Assembly (NCBI GenBank): GCA_964521425.1 | Contig: CAZFRO010000011.1 | Coordinates: forward strand, 1-64,000 | DNA: 64,000 nucleotides | Direction: 5' to 3' | Source of the DNA: Joyebacterum sp964521425 | GTDB taxonomy: Bacteria; Joyebacterota; Joyebacteria; Joyebacterales; Joyebacteraceae | Shown here: positions 20,101-26,011 of the stretch, one piece after another | Layout: every line of letters begins with the position of its first letter | How positions within the stretch are numbered: position 1 is the first letter of the stretch | Translations under genes and position numbers: made by a program | Notes under the pieces: model-generated | The model's database searches: none | What the model saw: the letters and a program-made list of their open reading frames with translations, nothing else | Told to the model about the DNA's origin: nothing

Positions 20101-20374
20101 CCTGCCTCTGGCGATGGGCTGGGGTGGCTCGTCCGAGAGCTGGGGGCCGATGGCCTCCTCGATTGCGTGGGGGCTGGCCTTTGCGACGGTTCTGACGCTC
20201 TTCGTGATTCCGGCTCTCTACTCGATCGTGGATGATATCCGTGCGCGCTTCGGCAAGCTCCACGTCCCCGGCGGCAAGTCCCCAGAACTCACGCCCCACG
20301 TGGCGGAGGAGTTGGGTCGGTTGAAGCGGGGCGCAGCGCTATCGTCCAACGCGGATGAATCGGAGAGAGCATGA
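17195..20374 (+). CDS. RND-family inner-membrane efflux transporter (AcrB/HAE1-like)
   Basis: The 1059-residue protein is of typical family length and begins FSVRQPVLVNLVMIGVLLIGF, the first membrane helix. It has two halves, each with a large periplasmic loop and six membrane segments. Transmembrane helix 4 carries the proton-relay acidic pair in GMLVDDAIIVIENIYRHMEMG, and the second half has the matching GVVVNDSIVLVDFIKNSR. It is the energy-coupled pump of the tripartite system with the two preceding genes, 21 bases downstream of the adaptor gene. The substrate is not predictable; hydrophobic compounds, lipids or metals are all possible. The C-terminal tail is longer and charged, ending SSNADESERA, inside a local duplication shared with the rsgA start. 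Confidence 0.93.
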   Translation: MTLGEFSVRQPVLVNLVMIGVLLIGFFTFFSMPAELMPNVSMDEAVVWVAYPGVAPEEIETLVTKPLEDEIDNVEDVDHVVCRSSESRCVIAVAFTPGLSDDEFDKRILDLRSAVSAAGSALPDDITDPVVIPIKMGEVAPIMSISIGGPESETLLREVAEDLSEELLDLKHIADVDIVGEQEREIRVELDAARLKAYGVPIGSVVASLSARNLNVPGGTLDAGDSEYIVRAIGEFESLEDIANHVVLSDPFGRQIRIRDLGAVRDTLADNLTLARLNGERSVTLWVMKEDDGSVVKVAAKARDLVAEFDSRVTEDVSFEIRNDASTVVEDSLAVLKRNGAFGILLVALTLFIFIGARNALLACIGIPFSFFGAFILMNAVGMSINTLSLFSLVLVLGMLVDDAIIVIENIYRHMEMGKPPREAAIIGVQEVQAPVTAAVLTTVAAFLPLLLMSGTWGKFMAVIPKTVTFALLVSLIEALFILPSHMADFSRVSRRQNTYHPLFLTLTRRYEVALRHVLRRRYLAVLAIIVLAVIAIGLATTLDVRIFEDEDINQIEVRAQMKVGMRLEETDIAARRLEAIVASLPADELEAVVTRVGFMIMNYRGELASNNMQINVDLVDADSRQRSDVEIMDALRSEMSEVPGLTWLSLSKPVHGPPTGMPVEVRIKGDDLDVLKVIAAQIRVKLAEYPGVVDIDDNANPGKSELRVTVDQERASLYGLTVTSIASALRIGFEGVEATKYRGGGGDEVDVVVRLRERDRVNMDDLKRLPISTSSGVAIPLSNVARLTIDEAPAELHRRNGERVVTVTAGVDENTTSTEVNRFLQTEFSDISVMYPGYRLDFGGEFQATQESFASLFLAFFVAILLIYAILGTEFQSFIQPLVIMFTVPFAFIGVVIGLLVMRFPLTLTAGIAVVALAGVVVNDSIVLVDFIKNSRLKGVDRWESVVKAGCMRLRPILLTSITTIFGILPLAMGWGGSSESWGPMASSIAWGLAFATVLTLFVIPALYSIVDDIRARFGKLHVPGGKSPELTPHVAEELGRLKRGAALSSNADESERA

Positions 20375-20426
20375 GCGAGACTTCCCCAGTGAGTGAATCG
20401 GAGAGAACGTGAGTGAGACTTTCCCG
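20355..20426 (+). repeat. Imperfect direct repeat spanning the end of the RND gene and the start of rsgA
   Basis: A segment of about 34 bases (from ATGAATCGGAGAGAGCATG at 20355) recurs 38 bases later (GTGAATCGGAGAGAACGTG at 20393) with only a few mismatches. The second copy contains the GTG start of rsgA. The first copy contains the RND stop and an ATG (20371) that opens a short frame beginning Met-Ser-Glu-Thr, matching the start of RsgA, but it ends after 13 codons. Confidence 0.75.
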
Positions 20427-21341
20427 ACAGTGACCGGCAGAGTACTAGCCTGCTTCCATGACGAGTGGGAGGTCGCCCTGAGCGGTGGCGACGTCATCCG
20501 CTGCCGTATCCGGGGAAAGCAATTCACGAAACTCCCGGACGGGCGGAAGCCCGTGGTTCCGGGAGACCTGGTCGAACTCAGCCTCCTGAGAGACGGCTCG
20601 GGCGTCATCGAACGCGCGCTTCCGAGGGAGACCGTCCTCTCCAGACTGCTTCCCGGGAGACGCAGGCCGGCCGAGCAGATCATCATCTCGAACGTGAAGC
20701 AGCTCGTGACCGTGGCATCCCTTGGGGCTCCGAGCCTCAACAGGCGCCTGCTGGATCGGTTCCTGATTATCTCGGAGGTGGCCGAGTTGCACTCGGTCGT
20801 TGTGTTCAACAAGACAGACCTCGTTCCCGAGAAGGAGTGGCGTCCGGCTGCTGCGGCCTACGAGGACGCAGGCTACGAGGTGATTCCCACGTCAGCCACG
20901 AAGGGCACGAATGTCGACAGGCTCGCGTCGGTGCTTGCAGGTACATTCTCCGTTCTTGCGGGTCCGAGCGGAGCGGGGAAGAGCTCACTTCTGAACATCA
21001 TCAGACCCGGGCTTGGTCTCAGAGTGAAGGAAGTAAGCAGGAAGAGTGGAAAGGGCAAGCACGCGACGACCAACGTGACCGTATTTCGTATGGGTGATGA
21101 AACGCTCGTCGCCGACACCCCAGGCTTCCGCGAGCTAGGCTTCTGGAAGATACGTCCTAGCGAGCTGGACTACCTGTTTCCGGAGTTCCGTGATCACATC
21201 GCGAGGTGTCGTTTCAGAGGATGCAGTCATTCGCATGAGCCCGATTGTGCCATCAAGGAAGCCGTGGAGACCGGGGCACTGAACGCCGCGCGCTACGACA
21301 GTTATCTGAGGCTTCTCAAGGAACTGAAGGAGGGAGCGTAG
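20409..21341 (+). CDS. rsgA: Ribosome small-subunit-dependent GTPase A
   Basis: The 310-residue protein is a circularly permuted GTPase of the RsgA/YjeQ family. An N-terminal OB-fold (about 1-80) is followed by the G4 motif NKTD at residues 134-137, then G1 GPSGAGKSS from residue 185, then G3 DTPGFRE, so the order G4-G1-G3 is as expected. The C-terminal zinc-binding segment has CRFRGCSHSHEPDC. It assists maturation of the 30S subunit. The start is a GTG at 20409, giving MSETFP; an upstream ATG at 20371 lies in a near-identical sequence but out of frame. Confidence 0.95.
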   Translation: MSETFPTVTGRVLACFHDEWEVALSGGDVIRCRIRGKQFTKLPDGRKPVVPGDLVELSLLRDGSGVIERALPRETVLSRLLPGRRRPAEQIIISNVKQLVTVASLGAPSLNRRLLDRFLIISEVAELHSVVVFNKTDLVPEKEWRPAAAAYEDAGYEVIPTSATKGTNVDRLASVLAGTFSVLAGPSGAGKSSLLNIIRPGLGLRVKEVSRKSGKGKHATTNVTVFRMGDETLVADTPGFRELGFWKIRPSELDYLFPEFRDHIARCRFRGCSHSHEPDCAIKEAVETGALNAARYDSYLRLLKELKEGA

Positions 21342-21421
21342 GCCCTCGCAGGTCCACGCCTGACTCCACGGGCGCCCAATGCCCGACCACGGCGCGCCGC
21401 TCGCAGTGAGGAGGTGCTAGA

Positions 21422-22642
21422 TTGCAGGTCGTTCTCTATGAAGATGCCGGTACCAAGTGGTTTGGTCCGCTCACGCTTCTCCGGCCGGTCTTCGATCTGA
21501 GATGTGGATCGCTGCTCTTGAGGGAGAAACTCGAGGTCAGGAGGCCCGGTTGGGCGGTCAGTCTGCTTCCACGCCGGGAGCTTGCTCCACTGGTATCGGA
21601 GCTCTATCCGGGGCGAGGCATTGACGGTCTTCAGGATTCAGACGTACTGCTTCTGTCCGCTCGTGTGATCGTTACCGACGAGCTTCTGGCCGCCATCGAG
21701 GCCGAGTCGGCTGAAGCTCTTTTGACATCCGGCGGCGAGCCTGTCGGAGCGCTCCTCCGCGGAGGAACTGCTGAGAGAGTACGCGCGGTGGGTGAGGCGA
21801 ACGGAGATCTGGGTGTGCTCGACATACCACTGTCTCGTGAGCTACCGGCCCGCGTGGTCTGTTACCCGTGGGAACTCGTGCGATTGACGGCCGAGGAGAT
21901 AGAGGCTGACGCTGCGGTCTCAGGACGTTTGGGGACCATGGAGGGAGAGGTTCATCCTTCAGCACAGCTGATTGAGCCGGCCAGGATCTCGATAGGAGAG
22001 GGAAGCACGCTCGGTCCGGGAGTCGTGATTGACGCGCGAACCGGTGCGGTCGTTGTGGACGCGAACGTCGAGGTGATGGCCAACGCTGTGATACTGGGAC
22101 CCGCTTTCGTGGGCGCCGGATCTTCCATGAAGGTGGGCGCCAGGATCTACCCGGGCACGTCAATCGGCAGATCGTGCAAGGTGGGAGGTGAGGTGGAGGG
22201 ATCGGTGCTTCATTCGTTCACGAACAAGCAGCACGAGGGGTTTCTCGGTCACGCCTACCTTGGAAGCTGGGTCAACATCGGCGCCGCGACGGATAACAGC
22301 GACCTCAAGAATAACTACGGCGCCGTTCGGGTCGAACTGAACGGTGAGACCGTCGACACCGGACACACATCCGTCGGTGCGACGATCGGCGATCACACCA
22401 AGACCGCCATCGGGACGAAGCTGAACACCGGTACTGTGATAGGCGTCTTCTGCAACGTGGTGAGCAACGGCTTCGCGCCGAAGTCCATTCCCTCTTTCTC
22501 TTGGGGGAACGGGGACGGCTTCGTCGAACACGACATCGAGCGGGCGATCGCGACCGCCCGCATCGTCATGGCGCGACGCGGCGTGGACCTGACGGGGACG
22601 GAAGAGGCCGCCATCCGCGATGTTCACCGAAGACGAAGATAA
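21422..22642 (+). CDS. GlmU-like sugar-phosphate nucleotidyl/acetyltransferase family protein
   Basis: The start is a TTG at 21422 preceded by GAGGAGGTG. The 406-residue protein begins MQVVLYEDAGTKWFGPLTLLRPVFDLRCG, which fits the divergent group of GlmU-like proteins found in FCB bacteria rather than classical GlmU with its GxGTRM signature. From about residue 180 it has a left-handed beta-helix of hexapeptide repeats (IGEGSTLGPGVVID, VGAGSSMKVGARIYPGTSIG) and a later segment NIGAATDNSDLKNNYG, typical of acetyltransferases. It could supply UDP-GlcNAc for the dcw pathway, but the reaction is inferred from family resemblance. Confidence 0.75.
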   Translation: MQVVLYEDAGTKWFGPLTLLRPVFDLRCGSLLLREKLEVRRPGWAVSLLPRRELAPLVSELYPGRGIDGLQDSDVLLLSARVIVTDELLAAIEAESAEALLTSGGEPVGALLRGGTAERVRAVGEANGDLGVLDIPLSRELPARVVCYPWELVRLTAEEIEADAAVSGRLGTMEGEVHPSAQLIEPARISIGEGSTLGPGVVIDARTGAVVVDANVEVMANAVILGPAFVGAGSSMKVGARIYPGTSIGRSCKVGGEVEGSVLHSFTNKQHEGFLGHAYLGSWVNIGAATDNSDLKNNYGAVRVELNGETVDTGHTSVGATIGDHTKTAIGTKLNTGTVIGVFCNVVSNGFAPKSIPSFSWGNGDGFVEHDIERAIATARIVMARRGVDLTGTEEAAIRDVHRRRR

Positions 22643-22647
22643 GGGAA

Positions 22648-22676
22648 CCCCCCGCCTGTGCTGGAGACGGGGGGTC
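22648..22676. terminator. Hairpin between convergent genes
   Basis: ACCCCCCG (22648-22655) and CGGGGGGT (22669-22676) pair over eight bases around a 13-base loop, just after the GlmU-like gene and before the end of the opposing PDZ gene. It is placed to act on both transcripts, but lacks a U-tract. Confidence 0.5.
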
Positions 22677-22716
22677 GGGGGGGGGACAGAGCGAATTACT
22701 CGCTCCGGCCGCACTA

Positions 22717-23796
22717 CTAGTTGTCGGCCTTGAGCTCCTCCAGATCCTTCTTGAGCTCCTCCAGGGCCTCACGAAGCACGTCCATCTCCTCCTGCAGCAT
22801 CTCCTTCTTGGCATTTCGGAATTCCTCGATGGCAATGCTGCGCTGACTCGAGGAATTGGTCTTGAGTGCCTCGATGTACTCGTCAGAGTCGGGTTCAGGT
22901 AGGACGACCTCCAGGATCACCTCGGAGCCCTTGCGGATGATGACGATTGGCGTCTCGGTGTCGGCCGCCATGTCACTGATCGCATCGACCAGCTCGTCAG
23001 TGTTCGCGACCACCGTGTCACCGATCTTGATGATGACGTCACCGGCTTCGATGCCGGCGGCCGCAGCGGGACTGTCCTCGACGATCTCCTCGACGAGTAC
23101 TCCGTTCCCGCCGGGAATCTGGAAGTACTCAGCCAGCCCTTCACTCAAGTCATCAACGTAGACCCCCAACCTGCCCTTGCCGGCCCATCCCATGCCGATG
23201 TCCACTCTCGGAATGAACATATCGTCGAGCTTCCCGAGAGCCTCAAGTCCTTCCAGGCCTAGAATCCCGAGAGCCGCAAGCCCACGCAGACCGGAGAGAT
23301 GTTCGCCCTCGTCTCCGAACACGAAGTGGTGAGGACGGACACCGAGGACGACGTTCTTGACCACCTTCTTCCCGTCTCTCAGGAGTTCTATCTCGAGCTT
23401 GGTGTAGGGATCCATGCCGCCGACCAGCGCGATGAGCTGCTTCGTGCTCGTGACGTCGTTGCCGCTCATGCTTACAATAAGGTCACCCGTCTGAATGCCC
23501 GCCTCTTCCGCGGGGCTGTCTTCGTAGATCTCCGTGACGATGACCACGTGTTCCTTACCGACTCCCAGGCTCTCGCGCTTCTTCTCATCGAGATCCGTAA
23601 TGCCCACGCCGAGCCAACCGGTGTCGTCACCCGTCAACTCGATCGTCACGGTTCTCTCGCTGTCGCTGCCGTCGCCTTGCACCTTGACGATGATGGTTTC
23701 CTCGTCGACCTCGCCGGCTACGAGCATCGCAGGCAGGAGCAGAAGCGCCAGGAATGCACCTGACAGGATCAATACCGCGCGTGTTCGCCCCATCAT
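22717..23796 (-). CDS. Exported protein with two PDZ domains and a C-terminal coiled coil
   Basis: The ATG with first base 23796 follows AAGGAAG by six bases; a signal peptide (RTRAVLILSGAFLALLLLPAMLVAG) follows. The 359-residue protein has two PDZ domains, at about residues 65-150 (WLGVGITDLDE, EEAGIQTGDLIVSM) and 215-305 (RLGVYVDDLSE, AAAGIEAGDVIIKIGD). The last 50 residues are a charged helix with heptads (MLQEEMDVLREALEELKKDLEELK). No DegP/HtrA protease domain is present. It may be a periplasmic adaptor that binds C-termini of exported proteins; the partner is unknown. Confidence 0.8.
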   Translation of the reverse strand: MMGRTRAVLILSGAFLALLLLPAMLVAGEVDEETIIVKVQGDGSDSERTVTIELTGDDTGWLGVGITDLDEKKRESLGVGKEHVVIVTEIYEDSPAEEAGIQTGDLIVSMSGNDVTSTKQLIALVGGMDPYTKLEIELLRDGKKVVKNVVLGVRPHHFVFGDEGEHLSGLRGLAALGILGLEGLEALGKLDDMFIPRVDIGMGWAGKGRLGVYVDDLSEGLAEYFQIPGGNGVLVEEIVEDSPAAAAGIEAGDVIIKIGDTVVANTDELVDAISDMAADTETPIVIIRKGSEVILEVVLPEPDSDEYIEALKTNSSSQRSIAIEEFRNAKKEMLQEEMDVLREALEELKKDLEELKADN

Positions 23797-23934
23797 GTTC
23801 GACTTCCTTGATCTCTCGTGCCCCCGGCTGGCCAAAGGCAGGAAGATATGCTGGTCTTGCAGGCTCGTCTCCACCCTCCACTCGTTTTCGACACGGTGTC
23901 GGTCGTAAGGTTGAAAGGACCACGTTGCTGTCGG

Positions 23935-24366
23935 CTATCGACTGTTCATCATGAGTAGCGAGAATCCGACGAGGGCAGAGAACACGGCGCCGAGTATCAG
24001 AGCCAGGACCACCGGAACGGCCACCACCACGACAGACTTGCCGCGATCGAGCTTGTAGACTTCCCCGACAGCCAGAACGCCGACCACCAGGAGCCAGAGC
24101 CCGGAGAGGACCATGAGAGTGGGGCCGAGGAGCGGTATGACGGCGATCCAACGGATGATAGATGCGCATCCGACCACGTTGATCAGCGACTTGAACTCGC
24201 CGGTGGCCCCGAAGATGAGCGATGCAGCGAGATGCATGAGGCCCACGGCTATGAAGGCCCCTGCAACGAAGATGATCGGGAACAGGATGATGCCGCCGGG
24301 GCAACTGCCAGCGCCAGCCCGCCGATGGCCAGAACGCCGATTGCGGGTCTCGCCCGTCGCCTGCAT
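23935..24366 (-). pseudogene. YIP1-like membrane protein, apparently lacking an intact N-terminal half
   Basis: The frame encodes up to 143 residues. From GIILFPIIFVAGAFIAVGLMHL onward it matches the second half of YIP1-family membrane domains, with FGATGEFKSLINVVGCAS and the helix ending LAVGEVYKLDRGKSV. The first 25 residues (basic, no membrane segment) do not fit. A second frame on the same strand just upstream reads CRKCRRR followed by a hydrophobic segment GVLAIGGLALAVA, which would join naturally to the YIP1 part by a frameshift near 24290-24320. The gene is therefore either frameshifted in nature or carries a sequencing error. It lies downstream of no obvious promoter. Confidence 0.5.
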
Positions 24367-24721
24367 TTCCTGCAGGCTGGGATTGGCTGGGCCAGAGAGT
24401 CACAGTGAACCTTCGTCAGTGTCGACGGGGTCACTATATGGGCTCTCCGCTCGTCGTGGCAAGCGGAAACAGCCGGAGAGAGCGATCGTTGTAGTGAGCA
24501 AGACTCAGATTCGAGTGATACACGTGGCTCACGTTATCCAGCTTCACGCCTCATGGCACAATCTATGCAACCTAGCTGGAACGAGAGAGGCTATTCGAGT
24601 GCATTGTAACAGTGCGTTCGAGGGGGATGCAGTCTTCAAGACAGAGATAGGATTGAGGCTGCCAACGGCAGAGCGCCGGGCGGGCATTGTTGCGCCGGTC
24701 GGCTCCAGGAGGGAAGCACAG
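24367..24721. other. Intergenic region, divergent between YIP1-like remnant and lipoprotein
   Basis: The minus strand holds the possible N-terminal remnant of the YIP1-like gene (a frame open from 24533 down to 24249, with the CRKC motif encoded near 24375). On the plus strand I see the ribosome site CCAGGAGGGAAG for the lipoprotein but no convincing promoter. Confidence 0.4.
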
Positions 24722-25183
24722 ATGAGGAGAGGGCATTTCGTTTTGAGGACGGTCGCCGTAGCGGCGTTCGTTGTCATGATCGCGACCGGTTGCAGCATGA
24801 TAGGGCCGGAGTCCGCGTGGGATGGCAACAACGGAACGGTTACAGGAACGGTCAACAATCGCATGGGCACGCCGATCGAGGCGATGACGGTCCAGATGTG
24901 GGCCGAAGTCGGAAGCGACGCTCGCGAGGTGACCTACGAGGTCACAAGCGGCGCCGATGGTACGTTCGAACTGAGCGACATCGATCTGGGCGATCCGCAC
25001 TCGTTCGCACAGGTATATGAGGTGTACGTCAATCGCATGAAGGACACAGACGTATCGCTCAATGAGGAGTACGTGAGCTACTACGGCTCGGTGACCGTTA
25101 CGAAGGACTCCGACTGCGTTGTGGCCGTTGTGCTTGATCTTGTGGACACCGATCCTGGTGATCCGGAGTCGATGTTCGAATAG
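24722..25183 (+). CDS. Small lipoprotein with carboxypeptidase-regulatory-like fold
   Basis: The ATG at 24722 follows AGGAGGGAAGCACAG and opens a lipoprotein signal with lipobox IATGC (Cys24). The 153-residue protein has a single beta-rich domain (GTVTGTVNNRMGTPIEAMTV, then GADGTFELSDIDLGD), the pattern of carboxypeptidase-regulatory-like or transthyretin-like domains, and an acidic tail. It is likely anchored to the inner or outer membrane. The function is unknown. A longer open frame reaching back to 24113 is discounted because it has no ribosome site and crosses the YIP1-like gene. Confidence 0.75.
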   Translation: MRRGHFVLRTVAVAAFVVMIATGCSMIGPESAWDGNNGTVTGTVNNRMGTPIEAMTVQMWAEVGSDAREVTYEVTSGADGTFELSDIDLGDPHSFAQVYEVYVNRMKDTDVSLNEEYVSYYGSVTVTKDSDCVVAVVLDLVDTDPGDPESMFE

Positions 25184-25230
25184 AACGGATGGACCGTTGC
25201 CCTGGTTGACCAGTGGTTGATTGTGAGAGC

Positions 25231-25254
25231 GGGGCTGCCGCGTGCGGCAGCCCC
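25231..25254. terminator. Hairpin between lipoprotein gene and tRNA-Leu
   Basis: GGGGCTGCCGC and GCGGCAGCCCC flank a two-base centre, giving a very stable stem. It lies 48 bases after the lipoprotein stop and seven bases beyond the 3' end of the opposing tRNA-Leu, so it may stop both transcripts. Confidence 0.6.
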
Positions 25255-25260
25255 GTCTGT

Positions 25261-25349
25261 TGGTGCCGGAGGCCGGAATCGAACCGGCACGGAGCTAACG
25301 CTCCGCGGGATTTTGAGTCCCGTGCGTCTACCAATTTCACCACTCCGGC
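25261..25349 (-). tRNA. tRNA-Leu (anticodon CAA)
   Basis: On the minus strand the sequence starts GCCGGAGTGGTGAAATTGG and folds as a class II tRNA with a long variable arm (GCGGAGCGTTAGCTCC). The anticodon loop is CTCAAAA, giving anticodon CAA for UUG codons. The acceptor stem GCCGGAG/CTCCGGC is followed by A and an encoded CCA. UUG is also used as a start codon by several genes in this window. Confidence 0.95.
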
Positions 25350-25366
25350 ATAGTCGCCAGACCACG

Positions 25367-25395
25367 AATCTAGCATCGCAGAGGTGATGCGTCAA
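25367..25395 (-). promoter_or_regulatory. Promoter of tRNA-Leu
   Basis: On the minus strand TTGACG (25395-25390) and TAGATT (25372-25367) are 17 bases apart, ending 17 bases before the mature 5' end of the tRNA. Confidence 0.65.
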
Positions 25396-25513
25396 CTGCG
25401 CGGCGGGATTCGCTCGGCCTATGCACACGAAGACGGCCCATCGACGGTCCATCGAGGGTGCGTGACCGGCCGGAAGAGGGACAGGAGCTGGAAGGCCACA
25501 ATCGAGATTGCGC

Positions 25514-25541
25514 TTGACTGAGTGCTCAAGAGTGCTAGTAT
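25514..25541 (+). promoter_or_regulatory. Promoter of tRNA-Ala
   Basis: TTGACT (25514-25519) and TAGTAT (25536-25541) are 16 bases apart, 29 bases before the mature 5' end of tRNA-Ala. Confidence 0.65.
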
Positions 25542-25570
25542 CTTCTTCCTGAGTTACGAAGAAGATGCGT

Positions 25571-25647
25571 GGGGCCATAGCTCAGTTGGGATGAGCGCCT
25601 GACTGGCAGTCAGGAGGTCGGGGGTTCGATCCCCCCTGGCTCCACCA
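25571..25647 (+). tRNA. tRNA-Ala (anticodon GGC)
   Basis: A complete class I cloverleaf with acceptor stem GGGGCCA/TGGCTCC, including the G3-U70 pair that is the alanine identity element. The anticodon loop is CTGGCAG, giving GGC, and the T-arm has GTTCGAT. The CCA end is encoded. Confidence 0.96.
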
Positions 25648-25745
25648 CTCACATAGTGAGCGATCAAGTCGCGCCGGGTGGCCCAGGAGGTTGCTCGGCG
25701 ATGCTCTAGGCGAGCACAGATGCACCGAGTAAGGCGCCGCGTGGC

Positions 25746-25775
25746 TTGACAGCGCAATCGTAACATGATATCATG
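25746..25775 (+). promoter_or_regulatory. Promoter with palindromic operator-like site
   Basis: A consensus TTGACA (25746-25751) and TATCAT (25769-25774) are 17 bases apart, with transcription expected near 25781. The -10 region is embedded in a perfect 12-base palindrome, CATGATATCATG (25764-25775), followed by a further ATATG, so a dimeric repressor could bind across it. It drives the structured segment at 25823-25960. Confidence 0.6.
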
Positions 25776-25822
25776 ATATGAGGCGTTCAGAGAGCCTGAA
25801 CATGTCTGAATTGTAAGTCAGC

Positions 25823-25960
25823 AACAGGAGTCCGCATCTACTCAGACTGCTACTGCTTTTGAGCGCAAGCGACGATTCATCGACACTCATCTCCGGGGGG
25901 GACGAGTGAAGCGCAAAAGGGCAGTTGGTCGGAGTAGTGGCTGACTCCTGTTTTCTTTTG
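25823..25960 (+). ncRNA. Strongly structured untranslated RNA with terminator-like end (candidate sRNA or riboswitch leader)
   Basis: AACAGGAGTC (25823-25832) pairs perfectly with GACTCCTGTT (25943-25952), and the U-tract TTTTCTTTT (25951-25959) follows. Inside this closing stem further complementary segments nest in order: CTACTC (25838) with GAGTAG (25932), ACTGC (25852) with GCAGT (25921), TTTT with AAAA (25915), GCGC (25863) with GCGC (25911), and an apical CACTC (25884) with GAGTG (25904). A small hairpin TTCAG/CTGAA sits at 25786-25800 near the expected transcript start. No open frame with a ribosome site is seen. It does not match a riboswitch class I can recognise. It may be a free RNA of about 140-180 bases or an attenuator for the C25 protease gene that starts 52 bases after it. 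Confidence 0.5.
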
Positions 25961-26011
25961 TCACAGAGTTGCGCCACCTATCTGTTGCATGGCTGCTAGT
26001 GGGGGAACCGA

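Noticed and set aside
19142..20299. Minus-strand open frame of 385 codons inside the RND gene
   Set aside because: Low-complexity charged translation with no family signs; the opposite strand codes for an intact RND transporter.
24113..24721. Upstream extension of the lipoprotein frame
   Set aside because: The lipoprotein signal and ribosome site place the start at 24722; the extension has no ribosome site and overlaps the YIP1-like gene on the other strand.
25823..25960. 6S RNA or a known riboswitch as identity of the structured RNA
   Set aside because: The length is close to 6S RNA, but I see no large central bubble, and no conserved core of c-di-GMP, cobalamin, fluoride or guanidine riboswitches.
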